The notes under the pieces were generated by a model. The model was not told the origin of the DNA and ran no database searches. It saw only the letters and a program-made list of their open reading frames with translations. DNA of 64,000 nucleotides. Source: Mucilaginibacter oryzae. Lineage in GTDB: Bacteria; Bacteroidota; Bacteroidia; Sphingobacteriales; Sphingobacteriaceae. Shown in pieces: positions 33,361 through 43,194 of this stretch. A program made the translations under genes and the position numbers. How positions within the stretch are numbered: the stretch's first letter is position 1; every line of letters begins with the position of its first letter. Location of the stretch: NCBI RefSeq assembly GCF_003148845.1, contig NZ_QGHA01000012.1, positions 59,263 to 123,262 on the forward strand. Direction: 5' to 3'.

Positions 33361-35167
33361 GTGGTGCCAGGTTTTTTTAGTGTTATCGGGCTTTGCATTA
33401 TTTAATACCGCCTGCGCTCAAAACCCGCCCTTGCCCACAGGCCAGGCCTTTATTGCCGAAGAAAGACTGGTTGGCAACTCCACCGTACTGCTTAATAATG
33501 CTTCATACCTGGTCCCGCTGCAAAACCTTGACCAGCTGAAAATTGCCGGTGTACACTTCAGCAACCAGTACGCTACCGTTTTTGACAGCCTGCTTACCAA
33601 ATACAATAAGGTAACTTTGTTTGATGGCAATAGCTACAAGGGCAATAAAACACTGGGCAACCTTACCTCCGATCTTAAATTTTACAACACCATTATTGTA
33701 CAGGTAAATGATGCCGACCTGAACAATGCCGATGTGCTGGATTTTATCAGCAGTAATCAAAAAAATAAAAATGTTATTGTAGCAGCTTTTGGTAATGGAG
33801 CGGTTTTGGCCAAACTCGATGCGGTTACCGCACCGGTGATCTGGTCGGAGCGTGTATCGCCGGTATCGGCTATGTACAGCGCCGAAGCTATTTTTGGCGG
33901 TATAGCCGTTACCCAAAAACTGACAAAAACCTATAGCAACGTTTATAAAAGCGGCATGGGGTTCATCACCGATAAAACAAGGCTGCAATACACCATACCC
34001 GAGGAAGCTGGCATTAACGCGGCTAACTTACAAGGTATTGATAAAATAGCCCGCGAAGCCATCATTGAGCACGCTACACCGGGCTGTGTGGTGCTGGTTG
34101 CCAAAGATGGTAAGGTGATATTTAACAAAGCCTATGGTTACCACACTTATGATAATATAATACCCGACAGGCTTACCGATATTTTTGACGTTGCCTCCAT
34201 GACCAAGGTATCGGCCACCACCATGGAAGCCATGCAGTTAACCGACCAGGGTAAGCTGAGCCTGGAGAAAACTTTAGGCGATTATATTCCGCTGGCCCGC
34301 AAAAGCAACAAAAATGATATCCGGATAAAGGAAGTGTTGTTGCACCAGGCCGGGCTGATCCCTGATATCCAATCCTTCGAAAAAGTAAAACCTGCAGATC
34401 ACAGCACCGATTCGTCGGCCGCCTATCCAACCAAGGTATCAGACCATTATTACCTGCGGAAGGATTATTATAAAGATGTGATGCTGCCCGATATGCTTAA
34501 CTCACCCCTTAAAACCCGCGGCCAGTACGTGTACAGCGATGTGAGCATGTTATTTATGCAGGAAGTGGTTGAAAATATAACTTCGGAACCCTTAAACAAA
34601 TACGTTCAGGAGCATTTTTATAATCCGCTGGGCATGCAAACCGCAGGGTTTTTACCGCTCTACCGTTTCAGCCCTGATCAGATTGTACCTACCGAAAACG
34701 ACAGGGAATACCGCGGCTCATTACTGGATGGCTATGTGCACGACCCTACGGCGGCCCTCATCGGCGGCGTGGCCGGGCATGCCGGTTTGTTTGCCAGCGC
34801 CAACGATATCGCCATACTTTACCAGATGATGCTGAACCGTGGTAGTTACGGCGGTTTCCAGTATATTAAACCCGAAGTGGTTGACCTGTTCACTTCCAAA
34901 CAATCGCCGGTAAGCCGTCGCGGACTTGGGTTTGACCGCTGGGACCCGATTACCGAAAGGCACTATCCATCCAAACTGGCCTCCGACCAGGCTTACGGTC
35001 ATACCGGCTTTACCGGCACCTGCATCTGGGTCGATCCGAAATATAACCTGGTTTATGTATTCCTCTCTAACCGGGTACATCCATCCGTAGCCAGTAAATT
35101 ACTAAGCCTCAACATCAGGCCGAGGATCCAGGATGTGGTTTATGAGGCGATAGCAAAGGGGCTTTGA
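33347..35167 (+). CDS. Serine hydrolase with beta-lactamase/PBP4*-like domain
   Basis: 606 residues; an N-terminal hydrophobic region with FALFNTACAQ gives either a lipoprotein (Cys in TAC) or an AQ-type signal. An N-terminal domain of about 190 residues with repeated alpha/beta (IVAAFGNGAVLAKL and so on) resembles the C-terminal domain of family-3 glycosidases. It is followed by a serine beta-lactamase-like domain: FDVASMTKVSATTMEAM (SxxK), YSDVSMLFM (YxN position, with Asp), GGVAGHAGLFASANDI and YGHTGFTGTCI (H-T-G). It may hydrolyse a D-alanyl ester, peptide or ester. Translation is coupled to the amidohydrolase. Confidence 0.86.
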   Translation: MIKNKWCQVFLVLSGFALFNTACAQNPPLPTGQAFIAEERLVGNSTVLLNNASYLVPLQNLDQLKIAGVHFSNQYATVFDSLLTKYNKVTLFDGNSYKGNKTLGNLTSDLKFYNTIIVQVNDADLNNADVLDFISSNQKNKNVIVAAFGNGAVLAKLDAVTAPVIWSERVSPVSAMYSAEAIFGGIAVTQKLTKTYSNVYKSGMGFITDKTRLQYTIPEEAGINAANLQGIDKIAREAIIEHATPGCVVLVAKDGKVIFNKAYGYHTYDNIIPDRLTDIFDVASMTKVSATTMEAMQLTDQGKLSLEKTLGDYIPLARKSNKNDIRIKEVLLHQAGLIPDIQSFEKVKPADHSTDSSAAYPTKVSDHYYLRKDYYKDVMLPDMLNSPLKTRGQYVYSDVSMLFMQEVVENITSEPLNKYVQEHFYNPLGMQTAGFLPLYRFSPDQIVPTENDREYRGSLLDGYVHDPTAALIGGVAGHAGLFASANDIAILYQMMLNRGSYGGFQYIKPEVVDLFTSKQSPVSRRGLGFDRWDPITERHYPSKLASDQAYGHTGFTGTCIWVDPKYNLVYVFLSNRVHPSVASKLLSLNIRPRIQDVVYEAIAKGL

Positions 35168-35261
35168 TTTACCGGGACGGTTGCGAAACCGAAACATGGG
35201 AAGATTTGAGTAAGGGCTTTTAGCGGTTGATTTTTCACCGCACAACGACACCGTTAAAACA

Positions 35262-35307
35262 AACAGGCAGTAAGGGGAATAACTTCCTTACTGCCTGTTC
35301 AGTTTTT
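35262..35307. terminator. Hairpin between convergent genes
   Basis: AACAGGCAGTAAGG pairs exactly with CCTTACTGCCTGTT, loop of about ten bases, then CAGTTTTT. It ends the amidohydrolase/serine hydrolase transcript and lies just past the TPR gene end on the other strand. Confidence 0.85.
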
Positions 35308-35327
35308 GGCGCTTACTTAATCACCCC

Positions 35328-36731
35328 TTAACGGGTATACCTGGCGATGATATCCATAATCACTTTATTGTTTTGCAATTGCGGCAGGTAATCAAACAGG
35401 ATATAATGTTTATCCGGATCGGCGGCAAGCGCGTATTCGAGGTTGTTGAGTGCCTCATTATATTCTCCTTTAGCAAACAGGTAAGCAACCATGCGGTAAT
35501 AGAGCTCGGCCGCATCGGGATTGTTCTTGATGGCCTCGGCAATAATTTCGGTTGCTTCGTTAAGCTTTTGCTGTTCGTACAGTATTGACGAGTAATCCAG
35601 CCACGCGTCAACATCAAGCGGGTTAAGTTCAACTACCTTTTCGTAGGCCTTTTCGGCTTCGGGCAGGTGGCCAAGCTTATATTCGGCATCGGCAATGGCA
35701 AACCAGAAATCGGCGTTGGCGATATCCAGGTCGAGCGCTTTTTTGTAAAAGTGCAGCGCCTCGAAATAGCGTTCCTCAAAATCGAGGGTTACACCGATTC
35801 CAAACCAGGCATCGGCCAGTTTTGGATCCATCTTAACCGATTTTTTGTAAAAGGCCCGCGCGTCGTCCATCTGCTCCAGCTTTTCGTAGCATTCGCCAAT
35901 GGCACAATAGGTATCTGCATTGGGCTGTTCATACTCAAATGTCTGGCGGTAAACTTCTATCGCCTCGGCATATTTTTCCAAATTAACCAGCGCGTTGCCC
36001 TTATTAAAATAAGCCGACGCGAAACTGTCTTTAATCAGTATGGCATAGTCGTACGCGTCGATAGCTTTCTCAAACAGGCTTAGTTTAGTAAACGCGTTGC
36101 CTAAGTTGTACCAGGCGGCATAGCTGTAAGGTTCGTTATCGATGTATTGCTGGTAAAATTGTACGCTTTCCTGCTGGTTGTCCATTACGTCGTAGCAAAA
36201 AGCCAGTTCGTAAAGGGCATCCTGGTTTTCCATGTTTTGCTTAAGGCAAAGCTTAAGGTAAGTGATGGCCGTATCGTAATCGCCCATGTTCTGGTAAACG
36301 TAGGCAATATGCAGCAGGATCTCGTCGGTGTCTTCTGCAAGGTCAAGCGCTTTTTCGTAATTTTCCAATGCCTCGGCATAGCGCTCCAGGCTTTCGTACA
36401 GGTTGCCGCGGATGATATAGATATCAGCATCCGATGCTTCGAGCATGGCGGCCTTATCCAGGGCAGCGAAAGCCTCGGGCACCTTATTGGTAACTACCAA
36501 CAACTGGGCTTGTTTAATCAGGAAAATTGCCGCAAAAGGGTGCTGATTTCGCGCGTACTCTGCTACCTGTAATGCCTTGGCGGGGTCATTTTTCTCGATG
36601 TAGTAGTCGATAATGTTCTCAAACGCCTGGGCATCAAAAAAGTACAAGTCCTGATTTCTGATCATCTCCTCGTACCGTTCTACCGAGAATTTTGGGTCTT
36701 CGGTAAAACCAAATTCAAATTCTTCTTCCAT
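35328..36731 (-). CDS. Tetratricopeptide repeat protein
   Basis: 467 residues, cytosolic, acidic. About eleven TPR units are visible with the W-x-x-x-G-x-x-x-x-x-x-x-A-x-x-x-Y-x-x-A pattern, for example AAWYNLGNAFTKLSLFEKAI, SAYFNKGNALVNLEKYAEAI and ADAWFGIGVTLDFEERYFEA. A short N-terminal FGFTEDPKFSVERYEEMIR precedes them. The protein is a scaffold; no enzyme domain. It stands alone, between a terminator and the divergent aldehyde dehydrogenase. Bacteroidota genomes carry a conserved TPR protein of this type, but the partner is not known. Confidence 0.82.
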   Translation of the reverse strand: MEEEFEFGFTEDPKFSVERYEEMIRNQDLYFFDAQAFENIIDYYIEKNDPAKALQVAEYARNQHPFAAIFLIKQAQLLVVTNKVPEAFAALDKAAMLEASDADIYIIRGNLYESLERYAEALENYEKALDLAEDTDEILLHIAYVYQNMGDYDTAITYLKLCLKQNMENQDALYELAFCYDVMDNQQESVQFYQQYIDNEPYSYAAWYNLGNAFTKLSLFEKAIDAYDYAILIKDSFASAYFNKGNALVNLEKYAEAIEVYRQTFEYEQPNADTYCAIGECYEKLEQMDDARAFYKKSVKMDPKLADAWFGIGVTLDFEERYFEALHFYKKALDLDIANADFWFAIADAEYKLGHLPEAEKAYEKVVELNPLDVDAWLDYSSILYEQQKLNEATEIIAEAIKNNPDAAELYYRMVAYLFAKGEYNEALNNLEYALAADPDKHYILFDYLPQLQNNKVIMDIIARYTR

Positions 36732-36971
36732 TCAATTTTGTTTGCAGAACATCCGCTTTAGGTTGACAAATTGCCTTGTAAAGACTTATTAACCGTCAAA
36801 TTACAATTACTAACCAACCAAAATGCAATTAAGTTTTCAACATTCAAACATTATTAACAACTGTTTTTTACAAAGCCCTGATAATTAATAGCAATGGTTA
36901 CAGCAGGCAACAAATGGGGAGATACTGAAAAATTGCCTCAAAGATTTCTACCTTTGGCAAAAGTAACAATT

Positions 36972-38513
36972 ATGGAGCCTAATATTTCAGATATCCTAAA
37001 ACGTTTACATATAAACGATATTAATGAGGCCTTTAGTACAGGCGGCACCTGGGGCAGCAGCGCCGGTGCTGCCGTTAAAGATATATTATCGCCGGTTGAT
37101 GGCAGGAAGATAGCCTCGGTACGTTTAGCTACCGAAAACGATTATAACCAGGTAGTTGAGCAGGCTGCCAAAGCGTTTAAAACATGGCGCAAAGTACCCG
37201 CCCCTAAACGCGGGGAGATAGTAAGGCAGATTGGCGAAGCCCTGCGGGCCGCCAAACAAGACCTGGGTACCCTGGTATCGTACGAGATGGGCAAAAGCCT
37301 GCAGGAAGGCCTGGGCGAAGTACAGGAGATGATTGATATTGCCGATTTCGCGGTAGGCTTAAGCCGCCAGCTATACGGCCTGACCATGCACAGCGAAAGG
37401 CCTGATCACCGCATGTATGAGCAGTATCACCCGCTGGGTATCGTGGGCATTATTTCGGCATTCAACTTCCCGGTAGCGGTTTGGAGCTGGAACGCGCTGC
37501 TGGCCTGGGTTTGCGGCGATGTTTGCATCTGGAAACCGTCCGAAAAAACACCATTAACCGCTATTGCCTGCCAGCACATAGCGCAGCAGGTTTTTAAAAG
37601 GAATAATATAGAAGAAGGCGTATCATGCCTGGTAACAGGCGGGCGCAATATAGGCGAGCTGATGGCTGCCGATACCCGGGTGCCATTGGTTTCGGCCACC
37701 GGCTCAACCCGGATGGGCAAAGCCGTAAGCGCTGCCGTTGGCGCCAGGCTGGGCAAAAGCCTGCTGGAGCTTGGCGGTAACAACGCCATCATCATCAGCG
37801 AAAATGCCGACCTGGACATGTCATTGATCGGCGCGGTGTTTGGCGCGGTGGGCACCGCCGGGCAGCGTTGCACCAGTACCCGGAGGCTCATTATCCATGA
37901 AAGTGTTTACGAGGCTTTTAAACAAAAACTGGTTAACGCCTACAAACAGATCAGGATTGGTAATCCCTTAGATGAGCATAACCACATGGGCCCGCTGATT
38001 GATACCGACGCGGTGGCGCTTTACCTCAGCTCGATTGAGAAATGTAAGGCCGAAGGCGGCAATTTTGTGGTGGAAGGCGGTAAGCTGGAAGGAAAGGGTT
38101 ATGAATCGGGATGTTATGTAAAACCTTGCATTGCCGAGGTGGAGAACCACTTTGAAATAGTACAGCACGAAACCTTCGCGCCGATACTTTACCTCATTAA
38201 ATACAGCACCATTGATGAGGCCATCGAACTGCAGAACAGCGTTCCGCAGGGCCTGTCGTCAGCTATCATGACCAATAGCTTGCGCGAAGCCGAACAATTT
38301 TTGTCATCCGCGGGGTCTGATTGCGGAATTGCCAATGTGAACATCGGCACATCGGGCGCGGAGATTGGCGGTGCGTTTGGTGGAGAGAAAGAAACAGGCG
38401 GTGGCAGGGAATCTGGATCTGATGCATGGAAAGTATATATGAGGCGGCAAACCAATACCATCAATTACTCCAAAACGCTGCCATTGGCGCAGGGGATTAA
38501 GTTTGATTTGTAG
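36972..38513 (+). CDS. amaB: Aldehyde dehydrogenase, alpha-aminoadipate semialdehyde (antiquitin/AmaB) type
   Basis: About 513 residues from the ATG at 36972 (MEPNISDILKRLHI); the upstream ATG at 36894 adds a non-conserved tail. Catalytic Cys is in GTAGQRCTSTRRL, catalytic Glu in LLELGGNNAI and the NAD-binding GSTRMG follows SATGSTRMGKAV. The long N-terminal region, the GxFGxxxTAGQRC, and QHETFAPILYL are those of ALDH7 (antiquitin), which oxidises alpha-aminoadipic semialdehyde in lysine breakdown and also betaine aldehyde. No lysine catabolic neighbours are visible. It is followed by a 940-base gap. Confidence 0.85.
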   Translation: MEPNISDILKRLHINDINEAFSTGGTWGSSAGAAVKDILSPVDGRKIASVRLATENDYNQVVEQAAKAFKTWRKVPAPKRGEIVRQIGEALRAAKQDLGTLVSYEMGKSLQEGLGEVQEMIDIADFAVGLSRQLYGLTMHSERPDHRMYEQYHPLGIVGIISAFNFPVAVWSWNALLAWVCGDVCIWKPSEKTPLTAIACQHIAQQVFKRNNIEEGVSCLVTGGRNIGELMAADTRVPLVSATGSTRMGKAVSAAVGARLGKSLLELGGNNAIIISENADLDMSLIGAVFGAVGTAGQRCTSTRRLIIHESVYEAFKQKLVNAYKQIRIGNPLDEHNHMGPLIDTDAVALYLSSIEKCKAEGGNFVVEGGKLEGKGYESGCYVKPCIAEVENHFEIVQHETFAPILYLIKYSTIDEAIELQNSVPQGLSSAIMTNSLREAEQFLSSAGSDCGIANVNIGTSGAEIGGAFGGEKETGGGRESGSDAWKVYMRRQTNTINYSKTLPLAQGIKFDL

Positions 38514-39457
38514 GAAATTTGTCGAAATCGGGATTTGGATAGATTTTTTTAGGATTAATTTGAAAATAGTTTACATTTTTTGTTGATAGTCCTATATCAT
38601 ATTTACAAATATCGATTAATCCTAAATAGGCTTACATTTTTATAAACTTTTTCTAATATGCTTATAAGTATCTTTTGCATCGATTTTTAAGGTGTTAGGA
38701 TTATTTTATAAAGTGTTGGCCCTTTTTCTAAGCAAATGCTATTTGACCCAATAAAAGTATGACTGCATTAAAAAAGATTGTTTCATGTCGGATTATTGTC
38801 AGTAATGGTTTGCAGGGGATCATTGCCATCTCCCATACCTCGAGGAAAACCCAAATCCTTCAAAAATTGTAGTACAGTATTCAGATTATTTGTCACTGAC
38901 CCAACGCCAGTTTTGAGTTTATGCTAACTCCCAAACAGCGCTTCGTTTAGAAAACTATTGTCAGGCGCGGCATAGTTATAGCTAAGTGATCTGCAGTTTG
39001 CGGATGAAGTGCCTGAAGCCATAATCAATGATTTATCCCCACTGGCAAAGTGGGTTTTTTTTAAATGATGTTTAAATTTTCATAAAATCTCCGCGCATCG
39101 AAAAACTTGCATTCATAGGGAAGTTAAAAGTTCCACAACTTTTCTCATGCCTCTTAACAAATTCAAGTTTTTAAAAACATGTAAGGTATTAATTATTAGT
39201 ACGTTTGTATTGTGCAATTTAAAGCACAAATACCTGCCTGGCTATAAAATGTTAATATTACTTAACAAAACGCCCAAAATCTACCTCAATCTTCATAATT
39301 ACTTAATTTATTTCCCTTATTTGGTTAATAAACATTGTTTAGTATTGCTTAACTCTTAGCGAGCGGGAAGGAGCTGCCCCAAGCTATCAGCAAATTAACG
39401 CTGTCACATTCATATTCATGAAAAACAGATCTGGTATAAAATTTTGAAACGATAATT
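38514..39457. other. 944-base gap before the SusCD locus
   Basis: No gene I trust. An imperfect direct repeat (GATTAAT...TTACATTTTT) starts at 38553 and 38614. A minus-strand open stretch from about 38916 to 38786 (codons after a TAG giving KLKTGVGSVTNNLNTVLQFL, then GMGDGNDPL, stop TGA) has no clear start and may be a remnant. An orphan terminator occupies 39038-39063. The rest is AT-rich and contains the promoter of the SusC gene. Confidence 0.5.
39038..39063 (+). terminator. Orphan intrinsic terminator
   Basis: CCCACT, loop GGCAA, AGTGGG, followed by nine T residues. It is not preceded by any annotated plus-strand gene within 500 bases, so it may end a small RNA or a long untranslated region. 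Confidence 0.7.
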
Positions 39458-41872
39458 ATGAAGTTATTGCCAAACTGCATTTGGAAAACTATGTTTCTTT
39501 TTGTTGCCACTTACGGGGCAGCGATGAGTGTAAGTGCCCAGGAAAAGGTGGTTGTAGATAGTGTCGTATCGGCTAACAGGGCAGGGGTAGAAAACATCCT
39601 CCAAGGTAATGTCGCCGGGTTAAGGGTGAAAAGCTGGTCGGGTACGCCGGGCACCCAATCTATATTAAACCTGCGTGGTTTAAGTCTGGATCCTACCGAT
39701 AAATCGACCATGCCGCTTATATTGATTAACGGTGTACCCATGATCGCCAGCCCGTCTGACGTAACGGGGATCAATCCGCTTAGCTACTACACAACAGATC
39801 AGATAGAGCGGATCGAGGTTATTAAAGACATTGATCGTTTAGCCGCATTTGGCGTTCAGGCACCAAACGGAGCTATCAATATTATTATGAAAGAGGGTAA
39901 ATCCGGCGCAATTCACATCAGTGCTAATGCTTATGCCGGGGCCAATTTTCAGCAAAACATGGATTCGAAGGCTGATGCCTTTTATAATTTCAATACCGGC
40001 GCGCGCAGGCAGGTATATGGTAATGGCGGGATAGTTGATGAGCAAAACCTAATGGTTGATGGTAACGGCGATTATGGTTCATACCTGTTTGGCCTTAGCA
40101 ACTACCAGGATAAGGGCTATATAAAAGGTACAAGCTCCGGCCGTCAGTCTTTATTCTTAAATGCGAAGTATAACATTACCAAAGGGTTTTCGGCACAGTT
40201 TTACAACAACTTTGCCCTGGCCAACCGAGACGGGCGTTATGCCGGCGAGTATAGCCGGGATCTTACCTTGCCGGTAACAGGCGACGAAGGTTTTGTGATG
40301 GATAAAAAGCGAAATGTGGACTTGATTTCTTCAATGAAATTAGCCTACCAGTTTAATCCTTCATTTAAAATCAGTTCGGTAGCATCAATATCTTATGATG
40401 CATCAAGCCGCGACTACTATATTCCATCAAATCTGCTTGATGGAAATATCCACGCCTTTAGTGCTACCATAAAAAGGCAATTAGTTGCGCTTAACACTTC
40501 CTTAAACTATCTGCACAGATTTAATGACTATCTGAACCTGGATATGACCATCGGAAACGAGATCAGGGGGAATGACGACAGGATCACATCTGTAGATGGG
40601 CAACGCAGCCTGGAAAGCGGCGGTTCTGACTTTGTGAAAGTGGTAACCGGCTATAATGCCAACCAAACGTACGCTTACTCAGATCATGAGATGGAAAAAA
40701 TCGTATCGTTTTATGGCATCTGGAAATGGAACTATAAAAAAGATCTGGATGTAAACATGGTGCTGCGTACGGATGGCAGCTCGTTCTATCAAAATAAATG
40801 GGCTTTATACCCGGCTTTAGGTGTTCATTACGATTTAAACAACGCGTTGAATTTTCCGGTAAAAGCAAACATTGCTTACGGTAAAACCGGCATATTAAGC
40901 AAACCCGAAGTTTACCGCGGGCAAATAGGCGCTTATGGCGACTACTACGGAAACACCCAGCTTGGTGTAGGTTTACTTTATCCTGCCTTTCAGGATGCCA
41001 AAAGTGTTAGCGTATACCAGTTAGATGCAGGTTTAACATTCAATATCCTTCCTTCGTTATTAGATATTTCAGTTAACTATTTCAATAAGATATACAAAAA
41101 CTTTACTTACCAAAGGTACCTGTCAAATATCAGCGGCATGGATTACCAATATGAAACAGGCGGTTCATTAGGCCTTGCCGGTGTTGAATTTAGCCTTGAT
41201 GGCAGGTGGTTTAATAACCGCGATTTCGGCTGGTCTACTTCATTTAATATCGCATCGTATAAAAATAAGGTAAGATCATTACCTTCTGATATCCAAAGTA
41301 CAAGCCTGGCTTACCTCGGTGCACTTTCAAATGGTGATGCCGTTACCTCAATTACAGCTTACCAGGGCGGGCAGTCTAAGATTATTGGTAACAGCGAGGC
41401 TAAGGCTTTTGGTGGTATCAGCAATACTTTCAGGTATAAAAAACTTTCAGCAAGTTTTACTGCAAGCTATGCCTGGGGCGCCGATGTCGCAACCGAGTCA
41501 TTTACCAGTACCTATTATGCCGACCTGGTGGGGAATAGCTTCCCGATAAAAAATGCTGAAACGCCATATTACTTTACCACTACAGATGCTACCGGCCGTG
41601 TAACCTATCAGGGTATGAGAACCATCGAGAATGCAAGCTTTATCCGCTTAAACAAAGCTGCTATCACTTATCATTTCGGGCCAATATTAAAACGCCTGGC
41701 ATCAATTAATGATTTGCAGCTATTTCTTAGGGGCGATAACCTGTTCACACTTACCAATTACAGCGGTGTAAACCCCGAAGAAAACATAACCGGGATCCGC
41801 AAGCGTGATTTGAGTTTAACGGGCACCCCGCTGCCGTCTTCGCTGGTATTGGGCTTGAAACTGGTGCTTTAA
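39458..41872 (+). CDS. SusC/RagA-type TonB-dependent receptor (short, no carboxypeptidase-like domain)
   Basis: 804 residues, signal peptide ending VSAQE. Plug begins immediately after the signal: NILQGNVAGLRVKSWSGTPG, then ILINGVPMI and IERIEVIKDIDRLAAFG, typical of SusC plugs (IEVLKDASAAAIYG in others). The usual N-terminal CarboxypepD_reg-like domain (about 80 residues) and TonB box region are absent, so it is shorter than the second SusC (1022 residues). The barrel ends in LVLGLKLVL. A SusD partner follows 24 bases later. It imports an oligosaccharide or other large ligand through the outer membrane. Confidence 0.88.
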   Translation: MKLLPNCIWKTMFLFVATYGAAMSVSAQEKVVVDSVVSANRAGVENILQGNVAGLRVKSWSGTPGTQSILNLRGLSLDPTDKSTMPLILINGVPMIASPSDVTGINPLSYYTTDQIERIEVIKDIDRLAAFGVQAPNGAINIIMKEGKSGAIHISANAYAGANFQQNMDSKADAFYNFNTGARRQVYGNGGIVDEQNLMVDGNGDYGSYLFGLSNYQDKGYIKGTSSGRQSLFLNAKYNITKGFSAQFYNNFALANRDGRYAGEYSRDLTLPVTGDEGFVMDKKRNVDLISSMKLAYQFNPSFKISSVASISYDASSRDYYIPSNLLDGNIHAFSATIKRQLVALNTSLNYLHRFNDYLNLDMTIGNEIRGNDDRITSVDGQRSLESGGSDFVKVVTGYNANQTYAYSDHEMEKIVSFYGIWKWNYKKDLDVNMVLRTDGSSFYQNKWALYPALGVHYDLNNALNFPVKANIAYGKTGILSKPEVYRGQIGAYGDYYGNTQLGVGLLYPAFQDAKSVSVYQLDAGLTFNILPSLLDISVNYFNKIYKNFTYQRYLSNISGMDYQYETGGSLGLAGVEFSLDGRWFNNRDFGWSTSFNIASYKNKVRSLPSDIQSTSLAYLGALSNGDAVTSITAYQGGQSKIIGNSEAKAFGGISNTFRYKKLSASFTASYAWGADVATESFTSTYYADLVGNSFPIKNAETPYYFTTTDATGRVTYQGMRTIENASFIRLNKAAITYHFGPILKRLASINDLQLFLRGDNLFTLTNYSGVNPEENITGIRKRDLSLTGTPLPSSLVLGLKLVL

Positions 41873-41896
41873 AAATTGACGATAAAAATTAACGAT

Positions 41897-43189
41897 ATGA
41901 AATTTTGGAAACTCATTCCGGTTGTGCTGTTGTTTTTTCTTTTTGCGTGTAAGAAAAATCTGACTATCAATTTAGATAACAGAACAGTTGCCGAAGGTTA
42001 TTACGATTCGCCGCAAAAATTTGAACAGGCGGCTGTTGGTGGTTATGTTGATTTAAGAAGGGCGTTGGTAGCCAATTACGCCTTTTTAATGTACGGCGAG
42101 GCCCGTACCGGTGATTTGGCTGTAGCTACAGATTACCAGCCTGCGGTTGTAAGCCAGAAACTAACTTCAGATAACCGCTATGTTAAACAACTTACCGACT
42201 GGGAGTACTTTTACGATGTAATTCATGATGCGAACGATTTATTGGACAACATCAATAAGGCAGATAATAGCATCCTGAACGGTTACAAACGTAATTTATA
42301 TAAAGGAGAGGCGCTCGCACTTAAATCGTACGCCTATTTTTATATGGCGCGTATCTGGGGAGATATCGCTTCTGCCGAGACTAATAACTTTGGCAAACAT
42401 CTTACTAACCAGGAAGCTGTAACTCTTGCAAGCGGATTTGCATCCGAAGCAAAAAGATTGCTGCCATGGAGGTTGCTTAATGATAGCGAGATTGAAAGCG
42501 CTGCCTTAACAAACATAAGGTTCAGCAAAACATCGGTTACATCACTGTTAGCGCACGAAGAGCTTTGGCTTGGTAAAGCCCAGGATGCCTACACACTATT
42601 AACTAACACTTTCACTACTGCTACAACTGATAGCCTGTCGGATTTCGGGATCTCAATGGGCGTTGACAGGCGTACCGATATACCTCAAAAGCCATTGGAC
42701 GCAGGTGTTGTAAGCATGACCATTGATAGCTTAAATGCAATTTATCCTGCCGGAGATTCGCGCCGGGCCGGGATGTTCAATATCTCGTCTGATGGTAAAA
42801 CCGCTACAATGATTGTTGCCGACGCTACCATATTACCACTAATAACCAAGCGCGAATTAAACCTGCTTTTTGCAGAAGCCGCATGGCGCAGCGGAAACCT
42901 GAACGCTGCTAAAACCTATCTGATTAGAGCAGCCACCGGAGCCAAAGAAGATTACAGCACTTTAACTGATGCAACATTTGCCAACGCGCTATTGAAAGAA
43001 CGCAGGCGTATGCTGGTGGGTACCGGACAGCGGGTTTTCGACCTGATCAGGTTGGGTAAGGTAAGTACATATATCCCGGCATTTACCGATGCTGACGTTC
43101 AGAAAGGCGCTGCTTACTGGCCGCTATCAGCAAATAGCTTAAAAGGCAGTTCATTAAGTCAAAACAGTTATTGGTTATCGAAAAAATAA
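41897..43189 (+). CDS. SusD/RagB-family lipoprotein
   Basis: About 430 residues from the ATG at 41897 (MKFWKLIPVVLLFFLFAC; Cys 18), chosen for its lipobox. SusD features: an N-terminal domain with DNRTVAEGYYDSPQKFEQAA, helical TPR-like sections with KGEALALKSYAYFYMARIWGD, and a C-terminal LKERRRMLVGTGQRVFDLIR, which is the signature of SusD-like lids. It binds the ligand above the SusC pore. Partner of the first SusC; next comes a second SusC after five bases. Confidence 0.92.
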   Translation: MKFWKLIPVVLLFFLFACKKNLTINLDNRTVAEGYYDSPQKFEQAAVGGYVDLRRALVANYAFLMYGEARTGDLAVATDYQPAVVSQKLTSDNRYVKQLTDWEYFYDVIHDANDLLDNINKADNSILNGYKRNLYKGEALALKSYAYFYMARIWGDIASAETNNFGKHLTNQEAVTLASGFASEAKRLLPWRLLNDSEIESAALTNIRFSKTSVTSLLAHEELWLGKAQDAYTLLTNTFTTATTDSLSDFGISMGVDRRTDIPQKPLDAGVVSMTIDSLNAIYPAGDSRRAGMFNISSDGKTATMIVADATILPLITKRELNLLFAEAAWRSGNLNAAKTYLIRAATGAKEDYSTLTDATFANALLKERRRMLVGTGQRVFDLIRLGKVSTYIPAFTDADVQKGAAYWPLSANSLKGSSLSQNSYWLSKK

Positions 43190-43194
43190 ATCTA

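Noticed and set aside
39147..39359. 70-codon Lys/Leu/Tyr-rich ORF upstream of the first SusC
   Set aside because: Composition follows the AT-rich DNA, no signal or domain, and no conserved start context.
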